In this document: one piece after another, positions 20,301 through 29,500 of the stretch | Layout: each line of letters opens with the position of its first letter | Numbering within the stretch: position 1 is the stretch's first letter | From: Trebouxia sp. TZW2008 | Lineage: Eukaryota; Chlorophyta; Trebouxiophyceae; Trebouxiales; Trebouxiaceae | Assembly (NCBI GenBank): GCA_002118135.1 | Contig: BDIU01000426.1 | Location: forward strand, 1-36,200 | Reading direction: 5' to 3' | DNA: 36,200 nt | Made by a program: the position numbers and the translations under genes | Notes under the pieces: model-generated | The model's input: the letters and a program-made list of their open reading frames with translations, nothing else | Told to the model about the DNA's origin: nothing | Databases searched by the model: none

Positions 20301-20644
20301 TAAAGCCCAAGAAGCCACCACTGCACAATGACATGTGATGCAATTGTGCTTGCCTCCGCAGGGCTCACGCACTCTGCATGTTGTGACAGATGCTCACAAG
20401 GCCTTTTGTATTATCCATTGCAGGAGGTGTTGGCTGGGCCGTGAACGCTAGGCAGGCAGAAGCCCTGATACGAGCGCAAGAAGCCCTAGAAGCAGTCACT
20501 GATAGCGTCAACAACAGTCTTCCTATTGACTTCTGGACGATCGACCTCAGAAGTGCTGTTGCTGCCCTTGGAGAGGTCAGTGGTGATGATGTCACTGAGG
20601 AAGTGCTCGATAGCGTGTTCAGCCAGTTTTGCATTGGCAAGTGA
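13775..20644 (+). CDS. MNME: MnmE/TrmE tRNA-modification GTPase, organellar, with large G-domain insert (9 exons)
   Basis: Exons: 13775-14024, 14168-14334, 14974-15162, 15780-15917, 16330-16467, 16792-16909, 17641-17786, 18313-19531, 20424-20644, giving 861 aa with all phases matching. With MnmG it installs the 5-carboxymethylaminomethyl or related group on wobble U34 of tRNAs, in mitochondria and/or plastids. Visible features are a leader of about 75 residues, then DTIAAVVT and IIRLSGPES, and the formyl-folate domain ([36 protein letters not shown]). The G1 motif is GRPNVGKSS (299-307), G2 is GTTRD (325-329), G3 is DTAG (346-349) and G4 is NKVD (432-435). The C-terminal FCIGK contains the catalytic Cys. 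Usual length is about 450-560. The excess is a Ser/Asn/His/Gln-rich insert at about 437-747, between G4 and the end of the G domain, plus a smaller Pro/Ser insert before G4. The first ATG of the open frame was used. Confidence 0.93.
14401..14417 (+). repeat. Short interstitial plant-type telomere motif
   Basis: GGGTTTAGGGTTTCGGG in MnmE intron 2 is about two TTTAGGG units. It is too short to be more than a coincidence or a repair scar. Confidence 0.4.
14834..14915 (+). pseudogene. Ghost copy of MnmE exon 3 5' part
   Basis: About 80 bp repeat the exon 3 start (AGCATGTTGGCCCCAAGG, then GAxGTGATAGAGCTGC and TCATGG). A 1-bp-type change turns the conserved His codon region into CGTCGTCATGG, and the frame then breaks. 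It lies 140 bp before the real exon (14974). Confidence 0.9.
15240..15435 (+). pseudogene. Two ghost copies of MnmE exon 3 3' edge
   Basis: Copies at about 15243-15312 and 15362-15433 repeat the end of exon 3 encoding [14 protein letters not shown] and the start of intron 3. Both keep AAGAGCCTT. In the first, the donor is CAGGCG, and in the second it is ACGTGT. With the real edge (15115-15180) this makes three tandem units of about 120 bp. Confidence 0.85.
15626..15732 (+). pseudogene. Ghost copy of MnmE exon 4
   Basis: It keeps the acceptor and first codons (TTGCTGTTGCAGGCAGAGAG) and, after a diverged middle, the CTACTGCCACTGACAGTGCT block of exon 4 (real copy 15780). The frame is lost by substitutions and indels. 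Confidence 0.8.
15969..16290 (+). pseudogene. Ghost copies of MnmE exon 5 upstream of the real exon
   Basis: A short acceptor-edge copy (about 15969-15993, GCAATGACAGACTTTGA) is followed by a nearly full copy (about 16153-16290) that matches exon 5 through GCTTCTAAGGGCCGCCTGCT. The long copy has a lost base near GACTTGAGGAGG and a stop (CAGTGATTG), so it is not coding. Confidence 0.87.
16505..16557 (+). pseudogene. Ghost copy of MnmE exon 5 3' edge
   Basis: It repeats CACACAGCG and the ACTGCxTCTxAxGGCCGCTTGCT part of exon 5 in a compressed form, 40 bp downstream of the real donor. The copy ends with TAG in place of the usual coding continuation. Confidence 0.65.
16584..16750 (-). pseudogene. 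Two inverted ghost copies of MnmE exon 4 5' edge
   Basis: Read on the minus strand, two segments (about 16750-16670 and 16628-16584) carry the intron 3/exon 4 junction (TTGCTGTTGCAGGCAGAxAG or TTGTAGGCAGAGAG). The first continues with coding for [10 protein letters not shown], the exon 4 sequence. They lie in intron 5, downstream of exon 5, in opposite orientation to the real exon 4 (15780). Confidence 0.88.
17027..17180 (+). pseudogene. Two ghost copies of MnmE exon 6 3' edge with donor
   Basis: Copies at about 17027-17078 and 17106-17175 repeat the exon 6 part coding for [12 protein letters not shown] and the donor (GGCAGGTACCC). The second starts earlier (AGCGGCACTGATAAGGCCATTGTGA) and has a stop (CTGAGACATTG). 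Both keep an intact donor word. Confidence 0.88.
17288..17324 (+). repeat. CTG/GTT trinucleotide microsatellite
   Basis: An imperfect (CTG)n run with GTT interruptions in MnmE intron 6. In one frame it gives an Ala/Val run (17248-17511), which is not coding. Confidence 0.8.
17495..17570 (+). pseudogene. Ghost copy of MnmE exon 7 5' edge
   Basis: It keeps the acceptor (ATGCAGATGTG) and about 45 bp of exon 7 (GTGCCxGTGAGCCTGCT), but the codon after GATGTG is TAG-like and the DTAG codons are altered (GACAAAGCT). It lies about 140 bp before the real exon at 17641. Confidence 0.85.
17880..18090 (+). pseudogene. Two ghost copies of MnmE exon 7 3' edge
   Basis: Copies at about 17880-17960 and 18033-18090 repeat GTGTGCAGCxGTCC, then CACTGCTGCAGACATTGCCAT. 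The first continues to the intact donor GCCCAGGTCAGCC. The second is deleted internally. Spacing to the real edge (17725-17795) is about 155 bp. Confidence 0.88.
18087..18205 (-). pseudogene. Inverted ghost copy of MnmE exon 7 3' edge and flank
   Basis: On the minus strand this reads through a segment matching AATCCTCAGGGGTATG, then GACATTGCCATCATGGTTGT and GATGCCCAGGTCA, i.e. exon 7 plus its flank in opposite orientation. With the preceding direct copies it forms a potential long RNA hairpin in intron 7. Confidence 0.85.
19660..19870 (+). pseudogene. Ghost fragments of MnmE exon 8 3' edge
   Basis: At about 19664-19715 the exon 8 end is repeated (CCCTAGCCTTGCTGCAGGT with the donor context). 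At about 19829-19865 an earlier piece recurs (GCTGCCAGxAG, TTTGCTGC). Both lie in intron 8. Confidence 0.75.
20030..20340 (+). pseudogene. Two ghost copies of MnmE exon 9 5' edge
   Basis: Copies at about 20030-20125 and 20205-20335 repeat the acceptor and start of exon 9 (GCAGGAGGxxTTGGCxGGGC, GCCAGGCAGG, GAxGCCCT). The second contains an extra internal repeat of an ATACGAGC-type word. The real exon begins at 20424, so the spacing is about 180-200 bp. Confidence 0.9.
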
Positions 20645-21056
20645 TGAATTTAGATTGGCTGTTTCAGTCCTTGGGGAAGTCGGTGGTGATGGTGTTCTTG
20701 AGGAAGTGCTTGGCAGCGTGTTCAATCAGTGTTGCATTGGCAAGTGATGATCGTAAACTTGCGCTTTCAGTCAAGCCTTGGGAAAGTCAGTAATCATGGT
20801 GTTGCTGAGGAAGTGCTTGATAGCGTGCTCAGCCAGTTTTGTATTGGCAAGTGATGATTACAAACCTGCGGTTTCAGCTCTTGCAGAGGTCAGCGGTGAT
20901 GACGCTGTGAGGAAGTACTTGACAGTGTATTCAGTCAGTTTTGCATTGGCAAGTGAATAGATGACGCATCACGGCTGCTTTTGGGCCATGAAGAAGTAAT
21001 GTACAGCAGCTTTCTGATGATGGGTCCTACAGCCAGTTTTGCATTGGCAAATGACA
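20645..21056 (+). repeat. Tandem copies of the MnmE C-terminal coding end, past the stop
   Basis: The last 75-100 bp of the MnmE coding sequence, including the stop, recur in tandem. FCIGK-stop equivalents end at 20644 (real), 20747 (CCIGK, still readable as a 25-codon frame), about 20854 and 20956, with a partial copy near 21054. Spacing is 102-107 bp. The later copies have frameshifts. Under the gene model these lie in the 3' UTR or just beyond it. Confidence 0.93.
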
Positions 21057-21660
21057 GCTCGTGTCGGGTCCAATGCGCAACGGTTCTGTGATGACGAGTC
21101 CCGTGGGCGCAGTGAAGGGACTGCACGCTTGCGAATGTCCTTAGAAAACTGATGACCAGAGCACGGGCCAGTGCCTGACAAGCTTCTTTGGAAGTTGAAA
21201 TCAGCACATTGCCTTAGTATCATACTATTAGCATCTAGCCATCATCACAATGGTACATCAAAGTGAAATTGGCACAGCATCGTTTCAATTCATGCATAAT
21301 CTTGACAGTCTACACTAGTACTGTGCCAGCATGTTGGATGGAACGCTGACGCGTCGCATGTTGGATGCTTGCAGCACCAGGCCAAAATTCTGAGAAGAAG
21401 ATTGACAATACTTGCGAGACATCAGCAAAAATCGCTCCGACACCAAAGCTCAGGCCTTACATAAACTTATCTAAAAAGCTTAGAAACGCCAGCAACAACT
21501 TCTCACACATGCAGGGGCGACTTGAATGCGCACCCCTGTGTCTGATGAGGGTAGGCTTTACGTTACGCTCGCGGGTCGACATTGGAAAGTTCACCAAAGG
21601 CCCTTTGGACTGATCAAGCAGCTGCCGCACTTGTTCAGAGCGAATGTTGCCAGAGACTGG
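21057..21660. other. Spacer between MnmE and gene C
   Basis: No gene is seen. Short frames on both strands have no family features. The final part (about 21360-21660) is presumably the promoter and 5' UTR of gene C. No TGTAA was noticed for MnmE here. Confidence 0.55.
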
Positions 21661-23278
21661 ATGAGGCCTTTGAGGCGGTTCGTCGCAGCGCTGCTAGGAC
21701 TAGTGTTGCTGCAAGCATTGTCAACAGAGGCGTGGATTTGCAACACGATAATAAATGGCCTTGGGCTCGAGCAACCGAACAACAGCGACTGTTGCTTGCA
21801 CTGCTTTCCTGGATCAGGCGAAAACAATAGCAACTTGACCGTGCTTCTACACCCGAGGCTCGCGGACTGTGCCGTGTCAGGTTTCAACGTCATGTGCTAC
21901 GAATGCATGACACACTTGATGTCCGACACAGCGCATATCGGATCTCTTCAACGCTTGTGCTGACGCCACCAATACGTCGACGGTCTGACCGCGGCAGCGA
22001 ATGCACAATTGTATGCGTGCACCGATGACCAGAGCAAAATTTTTGTTGTCTGTTTACATCAGCGAAGCCTGCTCAGTTGCTGAGGCTCTGAAGCACTACA
22101 GTTCAGCTTTTGTGTTGCAATGCTTGCAGGTGTCAATGCTAGTCTCACCAACTCTCAAGCTGACAGGCCAGCGCTGATTACCTTTCAAGCAGCCACCAAT
22201 GTGACAATAGCCGACTCCAGTCTTCTCAACATCCAGACTGATGCTCTCAGCAGCATCATTGCATTTGACAGCTGTAGCAACATTACCATCAGCAATCTCA
22301 CCAGCACCAACTGCACAGCAGGCTATATCCTCTCAAGCAATGCGGCAAATGGAGGAGACAACAGCCAGCTGCTTGTGCAGTCATCACACTTCAGCAATGC
22401 ATCAGCTGGTGCAATCTGGTCCTCAGACCAACGCCTCGCAGTCACAGATGCAGTCTTTGACAGGCTAACTGCCACAGACACCAGCTTGACCGATGCTGTG
22501 CTGCATCACAGCAACAGTGATGACAGCATGCTCACCATACACAACTGCACCTTCTCCCACAATCAGAACCTGAAGAATGGAACTGCAGCTACAGTGTCAC
22601 TCTCTGGCCCAAATCTACAGATGTCAGAAACCCACTTTGTCAACTGCACTGCAACCACTGCCATTGTCAGTGTCGGCACATCCTTGGTGGCAGATGGCAG
22701 CCTTAACAGAAATGACACCGCCACCGTAAACAGCTGCAGCTTTCAGGATTGCTCAGCAGAACAAGGCGCCTTGTACATAAACACTGACTCACCCCTCCTT
22801 CCAGCGCAGCAGCTGAACCTGTACCACTGTAGCTTCACCAACAACACAGCACAGTATGGAGGCGCAGTGACGTTAATGTCCATAGACGTGGTCCAAGTGA
22901 TCAACTGCCGCTTTGACAGCAACTGGGCTGTCTGGGGTCTGTCTGCATTCTATGTGTATGGGGGCGTTCAACAGGCCACATACTTCACCATGCAAGATTC
23001 CGTTTTCACTGCAAACAACGGTACCAGATTGAAGCTGGCTGACCCAAAATACAGTGGCATCACTGATATCACTGAGTGTGGCGGGCTATACCTGTCTTCA
23101 TGCAAATGCATCGGCATCAGCAACAGCACTTTCGACAGCAACATCGGTTTGGGCTTATGTATTCATGGCCAGATGAGTTCAACACCTGACTGCAGCAACA
23201 GCGACCCTGTGTTCTTCAACCAAAGTACTATTGCCACCACCACCGACAAGCAGCTGCTAGACAGCTTCCTGCACAGGT

Positions 23279-23340
<62 letters not shown>

Positions 23341-23510
23341 NNNNNNNNNNNNNNNNNNNNNNNNNNNNNNNNNNNNNNNNNNNNNNNNNNNNNNNNNNNN
23401 NNNNNNNNNNNNNNNNNNNNNNNNNNNNNNNNNNNNNNNNNNNNNNNNNNNNNNNNNNNNNNNNNNNNNNNNNNNNNNNNNNNNNNNNNNNNNNNNNNNN
23501 NNNNNNNNNN

Positions 23511-23572
<62 letters not shown>

Positions 23573-26500
23573 GCATCACAGTGGCCGTCTGAGACTCAAC
23601 CTTTATCTATACAAAATGTGCTTGCTTGCACAGGTACCAAGACATTGGCATCACAGTGGACATACGAGACTCAAGCTTCATCAACAACACAGACGCATTT
23701 CTGACCAGAACCACAGCTGAACCTATGGAGTCTCAGCCCATAGACTATCTCACTGGAGGCGCAGGTCTTGGCATACAGGAGGTGCTGTTTACAGTGTTGA
23801 GCAGGAATGTGTTCAGCAGCAACAGAGGACGGCAGGGCAGTGCTGTGCACTTGGATACATGTTTCACCAGCTTTGTCTGGAACTGCACCTTTGACAACAA
23901 CACTGCTACAGGACAAGGAGGTAGGCTTCCTGACCCCCTTTCCTCCTGTAAAGGTGCTGTTTGCTGTGCTGAGTGGAAACATGTTCAGCAGCAATAGAGG
24001 GCAACAGAGCAGTGCTGTGCACTTGGATACATGTTTCACCAGCTTCGTCTGGAACTGCACCTTTGACAACAACACTGCTACGGGACAAGGAGATAGACTT
24101 CTTCGCCTTGTTGCATGTTCTGGATACACTTTCACGCTTCAGTTGTTGAGATATGCTTCTAATACAGGGGCCGTGAAGACATGCTCTACCCTGTGCATGT
24201 CATGGACAACCTCACTGATGCATGTGCTAGCAGGCAGGATAATGCACTCAAGCCATCAGTTTGCATGTCCTGCTAGCAGTATGTGTATAAGACTACAATG
24301 CAAAGCATGCAGGCAACAAACAACACCTGAAGCCTCACACTTGAGTCTTCTCAGGCTGAATGGCACTGGTCGGTAGCCACAGCAAGGGGCTGCTACTAAG
24401 AAGCAGCACCTGCACAAGAAGCCAAAAGTTGCTTAGCGGGGCAAGATATGATTCACTGTATTGCTTTTCAGAGATTCATGCACAACATGCAGGCAACACT
24501 ACTCATTGCCTCAGCCATGTGTGTCTGTCCAGGCCCAATGACGTTAGTCAACAGTCACAGCAAAGGCTTGCTACTAGCAAGCAGCACCTTCACAAGGAGC
24601 CAAGCCCTGTTTGGTGGTGCAATCTTTGGTGACACTAGAACATTGATCACAGTCAGTACTGCTTGAAGTCTCAGCCATGTGTGGTTTTCAGGCTCAATGG
24701 CACTGGTCAATAGCCACAGCAAAGGTTTGCTACTAGCAAGCAGCATCTTCACAAGGAGCCAAGCACTGTAAGCCAGTGCAACCTGCCATCACATCAGCAT
24801 ATCCCTCATAACCAGCATTGCTTGAAGCCTCAACCATGTGTGTCTTGGCAGGCTCAATGGCGATGGTCAACAGCCACAGCAAAGGCTTGCTACTAGCAAG
24901 CAGCACCTTCACAAGGAGCCAAGCCCTGTTTGGCGGTGCAATCTACGGTGATGTTGGCACATCCATCACAATCAGCAACAGCCGCTTAACAGAGAATTGG
25001 GCAGTCAGTGATGGCGGTGCAGTGTTCTGTGACAACTGCCAGCGCTTGACTCTCGAGACGCAGACAGACCTCAGCTTCAATGCAGCTGCCGGCAGTGGCG
25101 GAGCGGTGTATTGTGATGGCTGTGTCCTCATGACAGCAAAGTCAACCTCACTGACACATAACAGGTGAGACACAGGCGTACGTGTGACAGATCAGACAAT
25201 GGCTTAGTCTTTGAACAATCTATCTTGTTAGGCTGTGATGTTCACTGTAGCAGTTGACTGTGGTCGATGTGTGCTTACAACAGCAAAGTCATCATCACTG
25301 GCACATAACAGTTGAGACACAGGTGTGACATGCAACTGGTCAGACAATGGCTTGATCTGTGCACAGCCTATCTTGATTTGCTATATTTATGACTGCAGCA
25401 GTGTGCTGCGCTGGCTGTGTTCCATTGACAGCGAAGCAAGCGTCACTGACATGCAACAGGCGAGACACATGGCTGATGACACTATGTGAACATCAACACA
25501 ATTTGTTTGAAATGCAAACTGTGATCGCATCAGTCCAGCAAAGGTGACCAGCATCCACAAGAATATATGGGCTTTCGCTTCTGCATATGACTGTGCCTTT
25601 ATGGGCTGGTGCTGCTGGAGGGGCGCTGGTTATGGTCTGGCAATGGCTACACCCTCAGCAATGTCTCAGAGTGCGCATTTGCCGACAATATGGCCTCACA
25701 AAGCAGTGCACTATCTGAGCAGGATCCCATCGCATGTTTCCTTACACATTCTGTGAGATGTTGACAGCAACTTGACTGTGAATGTACAGGGCTGGTGCTG
25801 CTGAAGGGGCGCTGGTCATATCTGGAAATGGCTACACCCTCAGCAATGTGTCAGAGTGCGCATTTGCCACCAACATGACCTCTCATGCCAGTGCAGTGCC
25901 TGAGCAGGATCCCATCGCATGTTTCCTTACACAATCTGTGAGATGTTGACAGCAAATTGACTGTGAATGTACAGGGCTGGTGCTGCTGGAGGGGCGCTGG
26001 TCATATCTGGGAATGGCTACACCTTGAGCAATGTGTCAGAGTGCACGTTTGCCAACAACATGGCCTCTCAAACCAGTGCGCCTCCTGAGCAGGGGCCTGC
26101 CAATGGAGGTACAGTCATTTCTTGATCTAAGGACACTTGACACAGATTCTTCTGTTATTACGATAACACAATTGGGAACTAATCATTGCTTTGGGTTGCA
26201 GTTGTGCTTTCGCATACCGAAATCTGTTTTCAGCACTATGTTTTTGGCAATGTATCCAAAGTTAGGCCAACAAAACACTGTTGCCTTCTGCTGTAGGCAC
26301 CGTGCCTCCTACCCAGCCTGTATCACTGATCTTGCATTCATGCAAACACGGCTTCAAACGATTTGATGTTACATTACCTTGTTTGCATACAAGAGCCCAC
26401 ATAGGCCAGTACAGGGGCCCTGAATCAACTCTGTCAGTTAGCAACTGTTTTTTGAATTTACCATGTATAGGCTTGCTCTGCTGTCTGTTCCAACAGCAGC

Positions 26501-29500
26501 ATGCATGTTGGCAGTCAGATGGAAAGCATGCATCCTGTATTGTGATGCGCTTGATGTGCTGAGCAACGAGACGATCCGGAATCATTTGTAGTACTCAGGA
26601 AGAATCTCTCAAATCTTGGTTGAAAATAATGAATTCCTATATGAGAAAGACTGGCATGCAGGTGGCGTCAACATAGCAGGCGGTGCTAGTCTGTTCTACA
26701 ACAATGACTTCTGGAACAACACAGCTGCCTTGTACGGCGGAGCCATGGCATATGAGGATGACTGTTTCACAGTGTATGACACTTCAGGTAGGCAGGCATG
26801 CAACAACGCATCTGTTGCGTTGCATGCTGCTATAGCAAGCAGAAGTCAGGCAAGCTGCGAGCCAAATTTCATTAGCGTTTTTTCCAAAGTAGATGCTACC
26901 GGCATTGCTGGTAAAGGCGATGATATGAGCATGCTTGTTGCATGATTCGATGTTACCAGGCACATTGCAGTAGATGTAGCAAAGCCTGCTGCAAGGTCCT
27001 CGGTCTTGTACTTGCTTTACTTCATGCTGTCCAGCATATTGTTCAAAAAGTTGGGCAATCAGTTTGGTCAATTGAAGTACATGGATGTAGAGCTTGTTGG
27101 TTTGGAAGTCACCAGGGGCGACTCAAACCTCCACAATGTTGGTTGTTGGCTATCTGACACATACATCAGGACACAGGCAACATTGCACTAATAGGTTGTG
27201 ATACTCTTGCAGAGGCTCAGTGGTTCCTATGGTCACAAATGGCGCCAGAAATGGCAGCTCTGGCGGGAAACTGCTCCTACCTCATCTCTACCGCCAATAA
27301 TTTTGGCGGGAACCATGCTGGTGTGGCAGGCGCCGTTTTATTCTCCACCAATGTCAGCAGCATGCAGCTCACATGTGATCTAACCTCTGGCATTCAGAGT
27401 CCTGGTCTCAGCTGCTCAAGTTGGGATGATCCTACTTTTCCTGCCAACACAGTGGGATCCAGCAAACTTGCAGGCTACGGCCCTGGCCTGGCTTTCCCTC
27501 CAGCGGGAATCTCTTTCAATGGAGTTGACACTCGTGACCACACCACACAGATCAGCTACATTAGTGATGGCATTACTAAGGTTCCAGTTCCCGCCGTGAC
27601 TGTCCTAGATCAGGCGGGAACTCATGTCAGAGCTCAGCCACTCAGAGCCAATGTGACTGTCACCACTGAGTTATCAATGTCCAACAGCTCAAGCCTCCCA
27701 CAGCTGCCCGGACAGACAGAGGCAACTGCAGATGCTGACGGAAACATCCTGATTTCAGACTTGGTCCTCATTGCTGCGCCTGGAGTGTATGCTTTGTCCA
27801 TTGCCCTTCCAGACTTTTCACAGGTCAGGTGCCTTGTGGCCAACCTCTGTGCTGCAAATTGATCTTGCAGAGTATGCCATTAGTACAGTCAAGCCTGATC
27901 CCATCGAGTTGCCTGAGACAAAAATGGAGAGCAATGCTTGAGTCTGTGATACCAGAAGCGCAGTAGTGTATGTCCTGTAATCGTGTGCAATCTTCATGGG
28001 GGTGCCTCCTCATCACAGAGCGTGAAGATGGGGTTTGTCAATGACTGCATCGGTTGGAGCAGCTTGATTTAGGAACAGACTGTCTGCTGCACTGCAGGTG
28101 CCAGCAGCTTTTCTGGAGGTGTGTGTGAAGCCCTGTGTGTTGGGGCAGGTGCCTTATCAAGAACATGTAATGCACGCCTTGCCCTTCCGGCAGCAAGCCC
28201 TTCATTTAGCACTTTGCCGTTCAAGTCCAACAGGCACAATTATCTGTCTGCTGCACTGTAGGTGCCAGCCGCCATTCTGGAGGTGCGTGTGAAGCCCTGT
28301 GTGTTGGGGCAGGTGCCTAATCAGGAACACACCCAGTGCACGCCTTGTCCCTCCAGCAGCTACTCCTTTGACCCATCAAGTGGGGTGTGCAAGCCCTGCC
28401 CCCCCGGGGCCCAATGTGAGGGAGGGGCCACCCTAGTACCCCAGCAGCAGTTCTGGCATTCTGCCCCAGACTCTGACTACCTTGTCAGCTGCCCAAACAG
28501 TAATGCGTGCGCTGGCAAGACAGCTGACTTGCTGGCATGTCAGAATACCACCTACGACGTGATTGCAGACGGTGATCAGGTACAGTAGCGTTTGCACTGA
28601 TGTAAGTGAATGGGCTCTTGATGACTCTTTCAAGCTTTGCAGCTTTGTCAGGCTCTGCAAGCTGATAGTGCTCAGTCACAGCAGTATACAAATGCAAATG
28701 GTCTGACATACAATTATCATCTCAAGGGACAAAAGATCAGAGACAAAGGATTAACATGCTGCTGCATGCAAGGAAACAGGATCGTGGTCAAAATCAGTTC
28801 ATTGCTGTGATGACCCAAAACAGCAGAGCTTCACAGTATGCTCATATTGCAGGCAGTCAACCCCAGCTGCAATCTGCATGATGCCTGGACCAGCTTCAAC
28901 CCAGCTTCCTACATGCGCCAGCTGTGCGCCCCGGGTTACTACGGCCCCGTCTGTTCGCTGTGCGTGGCCTCAGGGAATCAGACTTACGGCAGGGTGGGAT
29001 CCCTACAGTGCAAACCCTGCCGAAGCACTGCAGCCATCATCAGTGCTTACGTTGCTAGCGCCTTGACAGTGTTAGCATGGCTAAGCTACACTGTGCATGT
29101 AACACTGGTGGAAAATGAAGAAGCAGCGGCTGGGCACAGTGACTCACAGCGCACTTCACAGCTCATTAGGGTAAGCACTTGATGAAATGGCTATGTTGCT
29201 AGTGCATTTGCCATGTTAGCGTGGCTAAGCTACACAGTGGAAGTGACACTGGTGGAGAATGAAGAAGCGGCAGCTGGGCACTGTGACTCGCAGCGCACCT
29301 CACAGCTCACTAGGGTAAGCATTCCATAAGGCCTATGTTGCTGGTGCCTTGACAGGTTTTGCAAGGCTGAGCTACACGGTGCATGTGATACTGGATGAGA
29401 ACAAAGAAGCGGCGGCTGGACACAGTGACTCGCAGCGCACCACACAGCTCATTAGGGTGAGTTTACTTCATCACATTCAGCTTCTCATGTCTCATCAGAG

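Noticed and set aside
23280..23592. Poly-His and poly-Ile runs at the end of a long frame
   Set aside because: They come from the (CAT)n array and N gap after a good donor at 23277. The next exon joins in phase at 23634.
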